Below, one piece after another: positions 1-8,844 of a stretch of 64,000 bases of DNA. Below the pieces are notes generated by a model. It had not been told where the DNA came from and made no database searches. It saw only the letters and a program-made list of their open reading frames with translations. The DNA is taken from assembly GCA_040218445.1 (NCBI GenBank), contig JAVJRK010000017.1, positions 186,001 to 250,000 of the forward strand. The letters are read 5' to 3'. The DNA comes from UBA1479 sp040218445. GTDB lineage: Bacteria; Pseudomonadota; Alphaproteobacteria; Rhodospirillales; Casp-alpha2. The position numbers and the translations under genes are program-made. How positions within the stretch are numbered: position 1 is the first letter of the stretch; the number at the start of each line of letters is the position of its first letter.

Positions 1-327
1 CGGATCACCAAGGCCGAACGGGAAACGGGTGTGCGTAAGAACGAAGACCTGCCGTGGAAAGAGCGGGACCACGCGTTGTTCGTCGGCTTCGCGCCGGCCG
101 ATAACCCGCGCTATGCGGTTTCCGTCGTCGTCGAACACGGCGGTGGCGGATCAAGCGTTGCGGCCCCGATCGCCCGAGACATTTTGTTGACCGCGCAACG
201 CCGCCAGTCGGCGCGTGATGTCCCCATCAGCCAATCCGGCGGCAGCCAGGCGCGCCTTGACGATTTTGAACATGACGGTGATGAACGCGCCGAAGGCGTC
301 GTTCGCGCCGTGGTCAACGAAGGGTAG
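1..327 (+). CDS. mrdA: Penicillin-binding protein 2, C-terminal end (partial)
   Basis: The frame is open from the first base, and about 108 C-terminal residues are visible. They read DLPWKERDHALFVGFAP, then a stretch ending VVVEHGGGGSSVAAPIARDI, which is the conserved end of the transpeptidase domain of PBP2 (MrdA), the class B synthase that crosslinks lateral-wall peptidoglycan in the periplasm. The catalytic SxxK, SxN and KTG motifs lie upstream of the window. A low-complexity tail follows. The stop is 5 nt before rodA, its usual SEDS partner, so the two are co-transcribed. The family call is secure; nothing can be said about the N-terminal half. Confidence 0.9.
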   Translation, partial: RITKAERETGVRKNEDLPWKERDHALFVGFAPADNPRYAVSVVVEHGGGGSSVAAPIARDILLTAQRRQSARDVPISQSGGSQARLDDFEHDGDERAEGVVRAVVNEG

Positions 328-332
328 GGACC

Positions 333-1487
333 ATGGCTGTTCGCGAAGATGCCCTGAACCCGCCCAGTTTCACCCTGCGCCAGAAACTATGGCAGATGCA
401 TTGGCTGTTCATTCTGCTTTTGGCGGCAACGGCGTCGGTCGGTTTCGCCATGCTCTATTCGGCGGCCGGGGGGCAGGTCGAGCCCTGGGCGTCACGTCAG
501 ATGGTGCGGTTCGGGGTGGGCATGGCCGTGTTGATCACGGTTGCGGTGATCGATATCCGGCTGTGGCTGAAATATGCCTATGTCCTTTATGCGGCGACCG
601 TGGCCTTGCTTGTCGCCGTTGAATTCATGGGCGAGGTCGGCAAGGGGGCGCAACGCTGGCTTGACCTTGGGTATGTCGGCCTGCAGCCGTCCGAATTGAT
701 GAAGATCACGTTGGTCCTGGCGCTTGCACGTTATTTCCATGGAACCTCGATCGAAGACGTGCGCCGCATTCCGCATCTTTTCGTGCCCTTGCTGCTGATT
801 GCCATTCCGGCGGGGCTGGTCCTGCGGCAGCCGGATCTGGGAACGGCCTTGATGCTGATCATTACCGGGGGCGTGATCTTTTTCGCTTCGGGCGTGCAGA
901 TATGGAAGTTCGTGTTGGTCGGTCTGGCCGGCGTCGGGGCGGCCCCCATTGCCTGGCAGTTCCTGCGCGATTATCAGAAACAGCGGGTTCTGACGTTCCT
1001 GAATCCGGAAAACGATCCGCTTGGGTCGGGCTATCACATCATTCAATCCAAGATCGCGTTCGGGTCGGGCGGCGTTTTCGGCAAGGGCTTTCTGCAGGGC
1101 ACGCAAAGCCATCTCAACTTCCTGCCGGAAATGCAGACGGATTTCATCTTCACCATGCTGGCGGAAGAATTCGGCATGGTGGGAAGTCTGGCCTTGCTGG
1201 GGCTTTACGTGGTGATTTTGGTCTATGGGCTGGCCATCAGCGTGCGATGCCGCACCCAGTTCGGGCGCCTGGTCGGGATCGGCGTGACCGCGACCTTTTT
1301 CCTGTATGTCTTTATCAACATGGCCATGGTCATGGGACTGGTGCCGGTGGTCGGCGTGCCCTTGCCGCTGATTTCCTATGGTGGGACGGCCATGCTGACC
1401 CTGTTGTTCGGGTTCGGATTGTTGATGGGAACCTGGATACACCGGGATGTCATGGTCGGCCGGCGCGGGCTCGGCGACGATATGTGA
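333..1487 (+). CDS. rodA: Rod shape-determining protein RodA (SEDS glycosyltransferase)
   Basis: A 384-residue polytopic membrane protein with about ten hydrophobic segments. It has the SEDS signatures GAQRWLDLG and LQPSELMKI near residues 108-130, GTQSHLNFLPEMQTDFIF near 255-272, and the C-terminal PLPLISYGGT. RodA polymerises lipid II into glycan strands together with PBP2, whose gene ends 5 nt upstream, so this is the mrdA-mrdB pair of the elongasome. Length is normal for RodA. The upstream partner and the absence of divisome genes here favour RodA over FtsW. The start at ATG 333 fits the motif spacing. Confidence 0.95.
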   Translation: MAVREDALNPPSFTLRQKLWQMHWLFILLLAATASVGFAMLYSAAGGQVEPWASRQMVRFGVGMAVLITVAVIDIRLWLKYAYVLYAATVALLVAVEFMGEVGKGAQRWLDLGYVGLQPSELMKITLVLALARYFHGTSIEDVRRIPHLFVPLLLIAIPAGLVLRQPDLGTALMLIITGGVIFFASGVQIWKFVLVGLAGVGAAPIAWQFLRDYQKQRVLTFLNPENDPLGSGYHIIQSKIAFGSGGVFGKGFLQGTQSHLNFLPEMQTDFIFTMLAEEFGMVGSLALLGLYVVILVYGLAISVRCRTQFGRLVGIGVTATFFLYVFINMAMVMGLVPVVGVPLPLISYGGTAMLTLLFGFGLLMGTWIHRDVMVGRRGLGDDM

Positions 1488-1626
1488 ACCCGGCCGGGTA
1501 AATCAGTGCCCGGCGGCCCTCACCTTCGCCTCGACAAAGCCCGCCAAGCTTGCTAAAACCCCGCCTCCATTCGGCCTCGCCGGCTGGAAACCCAGGATGC
1601 GCAGCCCGCTTGGGCAGCGATTTTGG

Positions 1627-1702
<76 letters not shown>

Positions 1703-1719
1703 TTTTTTCAAAGGCTTAT

Positions 1720-1752
1720 AAAGGCTTAGCTAAGATCCGGCTGAGCCTTTTT
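1720..1752. terminator. Hairpin terminator after tRNA-Lys, shared with the convergent LysR gene
   Basis: AAAGGCTTAGC pairs with GCTGAGCCTTT with one T-G wobble around a 9-nt loop and is followed by a short T run. It overlaps the 3' end of the minus-strand LysR gene, and the A/T runs on both sides suggest it may work in both directions. Confidence 0.6.
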
Positions 1753-2592
1753 CGTGTCCGCCAGGGCGCGGATGGAAGCGAGGGCCGGGGCCAGAAGGTC
1801 TTGGTCCGCATCGTTTGCGTACACCAAGTGGGCAGGCAGGGAAAACGGCGGCGCATCCCCGACCTTGATCAGGCGCCCATCGGCCAGATGCGGCGCGACA
1901 AGCCGGGCCGGAAAATACCCGGTCCCCCCGTTTTCAAGAATGTGCTGCATGCCGAGCCAGCCGATGTTGGCGGATAATCCGGCACCGACGAATTCGGGAA
2001 AGCGGGCATTGTGCTGGGCGAAGAATTCCGGCCCCCAATCGATATAGATGTAATTATCGTCCGGCTCGGCGCTGTCACGCGGGGTTGTCGTTACCATGAT
2101 GAGTGTTTCTTCAAGGAACGGTTCGACGGTCAGGCCCGGGCGGCTTTGCGGCGTGTACATGACGCCGATGTCCAGCCGGCCTTCGATCAGGCCCTGCATA
2201 AGATCGGCCTCGAAACCGATTTCGGCCCTAACGGAGATATCCGGCGCGCTGCGGCGCATGATGGGAAGCCACTGCAACAGCAAACGTTCCCACAGGCCGA
2301 ACCGCCCCCCCACCGTCAAGGAGGCACGGAATCCCCGCGCGATGCCGACATCCTGGCGGGCATGTTCGACCGTGCGGACCAGAACGGATGCGTGCTTTTG
2401 AAACTGATGCCCCGCCGGCGTGAGTGTGGTGCCGGCCTTGTTGCGGACGAACAGGCGGCAGCCGAGTTGGTCTTCCAGCGCGTGAATTCGGGCGCTCACG
2501 GTTGATTGCGTGACGTGCAGGCGATCCGACGCCCCGATGAAATTTCCGGCATCGATGACGGTCAGAAAGGTGCGTGCGAGTTCCGTGTCCAA
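1726..2592 (-). CDS. LysR-family transcriptional regulator
   Basis: A 288-residue LTTR. The N-terminal winged helix-turn-helix covers about residues 1-60 and contains NFIGASDRLHVTQSTVSAR and LEDQLGCRLFVR, followed by a two-lobed effector domain. I place the start at TTG 2592, giving MDTELARTFL, because it aligns with family N-termini and AAGGCGG sits about 7 nt upstream. The frame stays open to 2898 but that extension does not look like LTTR sequence and runs into the divergent superoxide dismutase. The ligand cannot be read. It probably controls itself and perhaps the divergent sod gene. Confidence 0.85.
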   Translation of the reverse strand: MDTELARTFLTVIDAGNFIGASDRLHVTQSTVSARIHALEDQLGCRLFVRNKAGTTLTPAGHQFQKHASVLVRTVEHARQDVGIARGFRASLTVGGRFGLWERLLLQWLPIMRRSAPDISVRAEIGFEADLMQGLIEGRLDIGVMYTPQSRPGLTVEPFLEETLIMVTTTPRDSAEPDDNYIYIDWGPEFFAQHNARFPEFVGAGLSANIGWLGMQHILENGGTGYFPARLVAPHLADGRLIKVGDAPPFSLPAHLVYANDADQDLLAPALASIRALADTKKAQPDLS

Positions 2593-2621
2593 AACTGTCC
2601 GCCTTGATCCGGAAAATATTT

Positions 2622-2634
2622 TATATCGGATATA
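2622..2634. promoter_or_regulatory. Palindrome TATATC-G-GATATA in the LysR/sod divergent promoter
   Basis: A perfect 13-bp palindrome lies in an AT-rich 141-bp gap between two divergent genes. It sits 30 bp upstream of the LysR start, where an autoregulatory LTTR site would be expected. The assignment to this LysR protein is inference. Confidence 0.4.
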
Positions 2635-2733
2635 TAAATATAAACGGCAAATTTTCATCGTTTGCAAGATATAAAAAGATGCGCAAAGCTTGTTTGACCG
2701 GCCGCTGTGGCGGTATCCGAGAAGGAGTGGGCC

Positions 2734-3393
2734 ATGCAACTCGCGTTCAACAAGCTTCCCTATGCATATGATGCGCTTGAGCCGCATATGTCGCGCGCGA
2801 CCCTGCAGGTCCATCACGACCGGCATCATCGTGGTTATGTTGAAAAGGCGAAAACCCTGGCCAAGGGCCTGCGCATGGACGGCCTGTCGCTGGAGCAAAT
2901 CATCGTGACCGCGTCACGGCAGCGTCACCACGATCAGCTTTTGGACAACGCGGCACAGGTCTGGAATCACGCCTTTTTCTGGCGATCATTGCGGCCGGGC
3001 GGGGGCGGGCGCCCTGATGGGAAAATCGCCGCCCGTATCGACGCTTCGTTTGGTGGCTATGATACCTTCCTTGAACAGTTTATCGCCGCCGCTACCGGTC
3101 TGTTCGGCAGCGGTTGGGTATGGCTGGTCATCGAAGGCTCCGGCCTTGCGATCATGACAACACCCAATGGCGACACACCCATCGCCAAGGGGGTGTCGCC
3201 CTTGTTGACGGTCGATGTCTGGGAACATGCCTATTACCTGGACTATCAGAACCGGCGCGCCGATTTCGTTGAAACGGTCATGACGCAACTGATCAATTGG
3301 GATTTCGCGACGGCAAACCTGGCGCGTCCCCGGGGCATATCCAACGGCCTTGATCCGCGGGTTGGCCCGATGCGGAAAAATGCCGGAGCATAG
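2734..3393 (+). CDS. sodB: Superoxide dismutase, Fe/Mn family
   Basis: A 219-residue enzyme of the Fe/Mn superoxide dismutase family, which dismutates superoxide to O2 and H2O2 in the cytoplasm. The metal ligands are visible: His27 in TLQVHHDRHH, the His of VWNHAFFW, and the Asp and His of DVWEHAYYLDYQ. AAQVWNH places a Gln where iron SODs carry it, and the residue corresponding to the Mn-type Gln is Gly (NGDTP), so I favour iron or cambialistic. ATG 2734 is preferred over GTG 2707 because GAAGGAG lies 8 nt upstream. There is no signal peptide. Confidence 0.93.
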   Translation: MQLAFNKLPYAYDALEPHMSRATLQVHHDRHHRGYVEKAKTLAKGLRMDGLSLEQIIVTASRQRHHDQLLDNAAQVWNHAFFWRSLRPGGGGRPDGKIAARIDASFGGYDTFLEQFIAAATGLFGSGWVWLVIEGSGLAIMTTPNGDTPIAKGVSPLLTVDVWEHAYYLDYQNRRADFVETVMTQLINWDFATANLARPRGISNGLDPRVGPMRKNAGA

Positions 3394-3611
3394 AGATGCA
3401 GTATTCGAAGCTCGATCCCTGGTCCGTTCGGATGCACACCCATTGTTCCGGCAGCCGTGGCGGGGCGGGGCGCCATACGGGGCGAGTGATTCTGTTCCCG
3501 GGAGGCGCAGGACGCGCCGCAATCGACCGCCGCGCGAAAAAGCGGGGCAATCACGTGAGCGGGCCGTGGGCTGAGAGCAGGTTCAGCCGGTATCTAAAGG
3601 AAATCTGGGCC

Positions 3612-3707
3612 ATGCCGGCCACGCGCACGATGTTTGTCTGCCAACGGCTGATCGCGATCGCTTTTGCGGTTTTGTTGGTAACCCTGTTCGAGCAACTTTT
3701 CCGGTGA
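3612..3707 (+). CDS. Possible 31-residue single-span membrane peptide
   Basis: ATG 3612 is preceded by AAAGGAAA and encodes a basic N-terminus followed by one hydrophobic segment (IAIAFAVLLVTLF), ending at TGA 3707. The same frame can be read from ATG 3396, just after sod, but the extra 72 residues are Arg/Gly-rich and look non-coding. No family is recognised. It lies between sod and the nitronate monooxygenase-like gene and may simply be spacer. Confidence 0.3.
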   Translation: MPATRTMFVCQRLIAIAFAVLLVTLFEQLFR

Positions 3708-3714
3708 ACAGGTG

Positions 3715-4737
3715 ATGATCAGTATGCTGAATACGGAGCTTTGCAACCGGCTGGGTTGCCGCTATCCGATCCTTCAAGCCGGGATGGGGGGCGTCGCGCG
3801 GGCCGAACTGGTCCGTGCGGTGACCCATGCGGGAGGATACGGTTTCCTTGGCATGGTCCGGGAGGCGCCGGACTTCATCGACCGTCAGATATCACTGGTC
3901 CGGTCGGGGACAAACCGGCCGTTCGGCGTCAATCTCATCCCCGCGGCAACGGACACAGCGCTTCTGAATGAACAGCTTTCGGTGTGTTTCGACCACGATA
4001 TCCATTCTTTGTGCCTGTTCTGGGACGTTGATCAGGACATCATCGCGCGCGCCAAACAACAGGGCTGCATGGTTTTTCACCAGGTCGGTACGGTCGAGGA
4101 CGCATGCCGGGCCGAACATGCGGGCGCCGATGTGATCATTGCCCAGGGGGTGGAAGCCGGCGGGCATGTTCACGGTACGACACCGTCCCTGGTTCTGGTG
4201 CCGCAGATCGTCCGTGCCGTATCCATCCCCGTCGTTGCATCCGGTGGTATTGCGTCGGGGGCGGCGTTGGTTGCGGCATTGGCATTAGGCGCGGCCGGGG
4301 TTCATTGCGGTACGGCCTTTCTGGCCACGGAAGAATCGTTCGCCCATGCCTACCATAAGGAACGCGTGGTCGGCGCGGGTGCGGAAGATACCGTTCATAC
4401 AGATCTGTTCGCGATCAACTGGCCCCCGGGATCGCCCGTGCGGGTGTTGCGGAACAGCCTGACAGAAACAAACACCGGTGGCCATTTCGGCAACGATCCC
4501 TATCAGCGCGAACAGGAACAGATTGCGATTGAAGGCACGCGGCCGATTTTCCGCTACAGCACGGATTCTCCCTTGCGGAATACGCGGGGGGATCTTGAAC
4601 AATTGGCCTTGTTCGCCGGCCAAAGCGCGGCCGAGATCGAAGATGTGCCGTCGGCCGCCGTGCGGATCGAGCGCATGGTGAACGAAGCCCATGAGGTGAT
4701 TTCGCGTCTTTCAGGTGCCCGTCAAGAGGAGGCTTAG
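3715..4737 (+). CDS. Nitronate monooxygenase-like FMN oxidoreductase
   Basis: About 340 residues of the nitronate monooxygenase/2-nitropropane dioxygenase family, an FMN-binding TIM barrel. It starts CNRLGCRYPILQAGMGGVA and carries the catalytic-His segment GVEAGGHVHG and the phosphate-binding loop VVASGGIASGAAL. Family members oxidise alkyl nitronates such as propionate-3-nitronate, though many have unproven substrates. GTG 3712, ATG 3715 and ATG 3724 are all possible starts; I use 3715. The gene abuts the next one with no gap (TAG then ATG), so they are probably translated together. Confidence 0.85.
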   Translation: MISMLNTELCNRLGCRYPILQAGMGGVARAELVRAVTHAGGYGFLGMVREAPDFIDRQISLVRSGTNRPFGVNLIPAATDTALLNEQLSVCFDHDIHSLCLFWDVDQDIIARAKQQGCMVFHQVGTVEDACRAEHAGADVIIAQGVEAGGHVHGTTPSLVLVPQIVRAVSIPVVASGGIASGAALVAALALGAAGVHCGTAFLATEESFAHAYHKERVVGAGAEDTVHTDLFAINWPPGSPVRVLRNSLTETNTGGHFGNDPYQREQEQIAIEGTRPIFRYSTDSPLRNTRGDLEQLALFAGQSAAEIEDVPSAAVRIERMVNEAHEVISRLSGARQEEA

Positions 4738-5826
4738 ATGATCTGGAAGGATGTCAATCTGTGGAGAAAACAGCGTCGGAACGAATTGCTGGCGCGGCGT
4801 ATGAAGCGGTTGCTGGCCGAGCGCAAGCAGGCCCGGGACACGGTTGTTCGTTTCCTGCTGTCCGATGTGTTGATAGGCCGGGAAGCGGGTTGTATCGGAT
4901 TCTATTGGCCGTTCCGGGGAGAGATGGACCTGCGTGAACTGGTCGGCGGGTTGATCGCGGAGGGTTGGCAGGGGGCCCTGCCTGTGGTGGTTCAGGAAAA
5001 GCAGCCCGTGGAATTTTGGGCATGGACCCCGGATACGAAGATGGTTCCGGGAGTGTGGAACATTCCCGTGCCGGGGCAGTGTTGTCCCGTCACCCCGGAT
5101 GTGCTGCTTGTCCCGCTATTGGGTTTCGACGAAGAAGGCTATCGGTTGGGATATGGCGGGGGGTATTACGACAGGACCCTGGCCTCGAAGCCGGTCAAGC
5201 CGCTGACCGTGGGTGTCGGGTTCGATGTCGATTGCCTGGATAGCATCTACCCGCAAGCCCATGACATTCCCATGGACGTGATCGTGACCGAGGAAGGTGT
5301 CCGTTGGTTGGCGGAAAAGCCGTTTGGTTCTTCTGAGATCGTGGTTAATCAAGACCCGGCGTCGGCGCCATGCCTGATGCACGAAGCGGACCCGGCCTAT
5401 ATGGGATGTCTGACGGACGATGAAACCGTCTGCTTGCTTAATGAACTTCTTGAAGCGGAACGAGCCGGTGCTCGGGGGGTTATCGGGATGGCCCGCCAGA
5501 CCGCGGACTTGGATCTTCGCGTGACGTTATCGTCCATCGCCCATGACGAGGCGCGATTCTGCGCCATGTTGTACCGGAACATAGAGCGGTTGGGCGGGGT
5601 TCCCAGTGGGGAAACCGGGGTCTTTTTAGAGAAGCTGACGAAAGCGCGCGGCCGCAGTGCCAAATTGAAATTGCTGAACAAGGGCCAAGGTTGGGTTGCG
5701 CAGAGATTACAGACGGTGCTGCCGAAAATTTCCGACCCTGTTCTGTACGAAGATCTGAGCGACATGTTGGAAGTACATCAACGCAATGTCGAAACCTGTG
5801 ATCGACATGTGAAGCGGTGTGCCTGA
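4738..5826 (+). CDS. 5-formyltetrahydrofolate cyclo-ligase fused to a ferritin-like domain
   Basis: A 362-residue two-domain protein. Residues 1 to about 200 are 5-formyl-THF cyclo-ligase, which converts 5-formyl-THF to 5,10-methenyl-THF with ATP; IGFYWPFRGEMDLRELV and the signature LLGFDEEGYRLGYGGGYYD are present. Residues from about 228 to the end are a helical ferritin-like domain of the DUF6306 type (LLNELLEAERAGARG and later SIAHDEARFCAML). Single-domain enzymes of this family are near 190-200 residues, so the extension is real. The fusion occurs in other Proteobacteria as far as I recall; the role of the second domain is unknown to me. Confidence 0.88.
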   Translation: MIWKDVNLWRKQRRNELLARRMKRLLAERKQARDTVVRFLLSDVLIGREAGCIGFYWPFRGEMDLRELVGGLIAEGWQGALPVVVQEKQPVEFWAWTPDTKMVPGVWNIPVPGQCCPVTPDVLLVPLLGFDEEGYRLGYGGGYYDRTLASKPVKPLTVGVGFDVDCLDSIYPQAHDIPMDVIVTEEGVRWLAEKPFGSSEIVVNQDPASAPCLMHEADPAYMGCLTDDETVCLLNELLEAERAGARGVIGMARQTADLDLRVTLSSIAHDEARFCAMLYRNIERLGGVPSGETGVFLEKLTKARGRSAKLKLLNKGQGWVAQRLQTVLPKISDPVLYEDLSDMLEVHQRNVETCDRHVKRCA

Positions 5827-5896
5827 TTTTCGGCAACCCGGCACTGATATCTCTTTCCGAAAATTATGAAACCCGCCCAGGGGCGGAGACGGCAGA

Positions 5897-6238
5897 TCAG
5901 CCCTGAACCGCGGCGAGGGCTTCTTCTTCGCTGTCTTTGAGCGTCAGAATCTGCAGGAAGCCGGAAATCGCGATGACTTCGCGAATATGTTCGCTCATCC
6001 CGAACATGGCGAATTTGGTGCCGATCTTGGAGCAGGTCTTGCCGGCCATGAGCAAGACCCTGAGACCGGCGCTTGAGATGTAATCCACACCTGTGAAATC
6101 GACGAGGGCCGGCTGTTTGTCTTGTTCAAGCTTGATGAGGAGCGATTCCTCGAAATCACGCGCGGTTTTGCTGTCGATACGCCCCTTGGGACGCACGATC
6201 AGCACACCTGAAACGGTTTCGGATTGTGTTTCCAGCAT
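5897..6238 (-). CDS. STAS-domain anti-sigma factor antagonist
   Basis: A 113-residue single STAS domain of the SpoIIAA/RsbV type. The motif DYISSAGLRVLL near residues 52-63 carries the serine that partner kinases phosphorylate. It is transcribed divergently from a protein that combines a SpoIIE-type phosphatase with a GHKL kinase-like domain. The pair therefore looks like a partner-switching module in which the kinase-like domain phosphorylates, and the PP2C domain dephosphorylates, this antagonist. The final output (sigma factor or another target) is not visible in the window. Confidence 0.9.
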   Translation of the reverse strand: MLETQSETVSGVLIVRPKGRIDSKTARDFEESLLIKLEQDKQPALVDFTGVDYISSAGLRVLLMAGKTCSKIGTKFAMFGMSEHIREVIAISGFLQILTLKDSEEEALAAVQG

Positions 6239-6404
6239 CCCGGATTCTCCTCATTTCGGAATAGAGGCCCCCAGCCCCAGGCTGCATTTATGGCAAAGGG
6301 CTCGGATAAAGTCTATGCCCCAGAACATAACGCGCCAAGGTCGCATCACGGTCGCCCAGGGGCTATAAACAGGAAGCCGGGCGTGCCGTTTCGGAGGGGG
6401 ATAT

Positions 6405-8819
6405 ATGCGCATTCGCACCAGATTCACGCTCTTTACCATCATTCTTTTGGTCATCGCGACCCTATCGACGGGCTTGATCAGCGGCATCGTGATCCGCGAC
6501 CGCGCGCGTGCCCAGGCCCTGAACGAAGCCCATGTCGTGGCGCAACTGTTGTCCAAGGCGGCAAGCAAGGCGATCGCCCTTCCCCAGGACCTGGAAGGAA
6601 TCATCGGCGATCTGATGATCGGTCACGCCAAGCTGACCGCACGCTATGTGGCGGCCGCGGAAAAGGCGGGCCTGAGCATCGATCAGATGATTTCCGAACT
6701 GTTCGATGTGACGACCGCGTCACCGGTCAGCGAGTTCTGGATCACCGATCCCAGCGGAAATGCCTATATCAATACAGAGGAAGAGGATTTCCAGTTCACG
6801 AACGACCCTGAAAAGAACCCCAATTCGCACGGTTTCTGGCCGTTGATCACCGGAGACCGCAGCCTGATTGTCGGCCGCCTGGGAGAGCGCGATACAGGCG
6901 ACGGGCGCTATAAGTACGTCGCGTCGGGCGGGTTCGATAAACCGCGGATCGTTCAGGTCGGGCTGAGCTCGCTTTACTTTGACGAAATCGCACAGGTCGT
7001 AGGCCTTAAAAGCACGCTCGACGCCTTGATCGGATCCAGGCGGTTTGTCGCCGTCTGGGCGTTCGACATCGACGGGAAGGTCCTTGCCGGCGCGGAACAG
7101 GGCCACGACGACAGCGAAGAACTTGCACATTCTTTTCGCGACCCGACGGAGGGTGAGCGGGCGCTGGCACATAAATCAGTCGCCGAAGGCGACCTGATGA
7201 CCGAAATGCTGGGTGATGTGGTGAATGTGGCGGCACCGATTTTCAACCAGTTGGGAGAACCCCAGGGCAGCGCGGTGGTTCAATTCTCGCTGGCCCAGGT
7301 CAATGAGGCCGTCCGCCAGACCTGGATCGTGACGGCCCAGGTTACCGTGACCATCGCGCTGATCGGGGTCGTGCTGGCGTCCTTCTTGGGGCGGCAGATG
7401 TCCCGTCCGATCGAAGCTGTCAGCATGGCTGTCCGCGAGATCGAACGTGCCCATTCGGGCGCCGTGGACCTAAGCCGGATCACGGGCCGGACGGACGAAA
7501 TCGGATCGCTTGCCCGGTCCATTACCGAAATGGCCAATCAGGTTTTCCAGCGCGAAGACGAAATGGAAGCCTTCGTCATGGCGCGCACGCAGGACCTTGA
7601 GACCAAGAACGAGGCCCTGCAGCAGATGCACGAACGCATCGCCGAGGAACTGCGTGTCGCCCAGTATCTGCAGGCATCCATGCTGCCGGAGGAATGGTCG
7701 CAACAGCCCGATTTCGAAATCCAGGCGATGATGGAGCCTGCGCGTGAAGTCGGCGGGGACTTCTACGATTACTTCACGATTGATCACGAACGGATCGGCG
7801 TGGTCATTGCCGACGTATCCGGCAAAGGGGTGCCGGCGGCGATCTTCATGGCGATCGCCCGGACAACGATCCAGGGCCTGTCCGCGACCGGCAACAACCC
7901 GGGCCGCGTCATGCAGGACGCCAACGAGGTGCTGTGTGGGGTCAATCCGCTGAGCCTGTTCGTGACCGTGTTCTACGCTGTTATCAACCGGCGCACGGGT
8001 GAATTCGTCTATGCCAATGCCGGGCACAATCCGCCGTATATTCTTAAACGGGATGGAGAGGTATCGCCGTTGCCCGGAACCAACGGGGTCGCCCTTGGCG
8101 TGATGGAGGGGCTGGATTACACCGAAGGAAGCTTGACGTTAGAGCCGGGCGACTCGCTGTTTGCCTTCACGGATGGGTTTACCGAGGCCTTTGACGAACA
8201 AGGCGAAGAATATGGTGAAGACCGGTTGGTCCAATCGATCACACCCGCCGAGCCGGGTAAAACGGCATCGGCGAAGATGATCACCCAAAGAGCGACCGAC
8301 GCGGTCGCGGCTTTTGCCGGAGGGGCAGAGCAGTCGGATGATTTAACCTGCCTGACGTTGCATTTCATTGGGTTCTCGGATGCGAGCGAACAAATGAACG
8401 ATCAGAATCTTGTGGTTCTTGTGAAGAACGATCTTGAGGAAATCGGCCGGCTTGCCGAACAGGTGGAAGCCTTCGGCGAGCTGATCGGAATGTCCATGAA
8501 GGAAATCTTCGAGGTCAACATGTCCATGGATGAGATCATCACCAACATCATTTCCTATGGCTACGACGACGGCGGTGAACATCAAATCCTGGTCGAGATC
8601 ACCCGCGACCGCAAAACGCTGTCTATTCTCATTGAAGACGACGCCAAGGCGTTCAATCCGCTTGCCGATGCGCCCGAGGCAGATACGGGATCAAGCCTGG
8701 AAGACCGGAAGATTGGCGGTCTTGGTATTCATCTGGTCAAGACGGTGATGAATGATGTGACCTATAGCTGGCGCAACGGCCGCAATCGGCTGGTGATGAA
8801 AAAGGAACTGGCCGGATAG
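6405..8819 (+). CDS. HAMP-SpoIIE phosphatase-HATPase partner-switching sensor
   Basis: An 804-residue membrane sensor. Transmembrane helix near 8-30, periplasmic sensor region to about 305, second helix near 306-328, HAMP to about 385, coiled coil, then a PP2C/SpoIIE phosphatase near 440-655 with the metal-binding acidic motifs VGGDFYDY, IADVSGKGVPAA, FTDGFTE and SDDLTCL. The C-terminus from about 665 is a GHKL ATPase fold of the RsbW kind with NMSMDEIITNI (N-box) and GGLGIHLVK. Phosphatase and kinase-like activities in one chain, facing a divergent STAS gene, point to bidirectional control of the antagonist. The ligand is unknown. Confidence 0.9.
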   Translation: MRIRTRFTLFTIILLVIATLSTGLISGIVIRDRARAQALNEAHVVAQLLSKAASKAIALPQDLEGIIGDLMIGHAKLTARYVAAAEKAGLSIDQMISELFDVTTASPVSEFWITDPSGNAYINTEEEDFQFTNDPEKNPNSHGFWPLITGDRSLIVGRLGERDTGDGRYKYVASGGFDKPRIVQVGLSSLYFDEIAQVVGLKSTLDALIGSRRFVAVWAFDIDGKVLAGAEQGHDDSEELAHSFRDPTEGERALAHKSVAEGDLMTEMLGDVVNVAAPIFNQLGEPQGSAVVQFSLAQVNEAVRQTWIVTAQVTVTIALIGVVLASFLGRQMSRPIEAVSMAVREIERAHSGAVDLSRITGRTDEIGSLARSITEMANQVFQREDEMEAFVMARTQDLETKNEALQQMHERIAEELRVAQYLQASMLPEEWSQQPDFEIQAMMEPAREVGGDFYDYFTIDHERIGVVIADVSGKGVPAAIFMAIARTTIQGLSATGNNPGRVMQDANEVLCGVNPLSLFVTVFYAVINRRTGEFVYANAGHNPPYILKRDGEVSPLPGTNGVALGVMEGLDYTEGSLTLEPGDSLFAFTDGFTEAFDEQGEEYGEDRLVQSITPAEPGKTASAKMITQRATDAVAAFAGGAEQSDDLTCLTLHFIGFSDASEQMNDQNLVVLVKNDLEEIGRLAEQVEAFGELIGMSMKEIFEVNMSMDEIITNIISYGYDDGGEHQILVEITRDRKTLSILIEDDAKAFNPLADAPEADTGSSLEDRKIGGLGIHLVKTVMNDVTYSWRNGRNRLVMKKELAG

Positions 8820-8844
8820 GCTATGGAGGGGCTTATTTGGTATT

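Noticed and set aside
2593..2898. Longer N-terminus for the LysR gene
   Set aside because: The extra residues have no LysR similarity, cross the palindrome and overlap the sod coding sequence; TTG 2592 has a ribosome-binding site and aligns with the family.
3396..3611. Longer version of the small membrane peptide starting right after sod
   Set aside because: The added sequence is repetitive in Arg and Gly and looks like translated spacer; only the last 31 codons have a plausible start and membrane segment.
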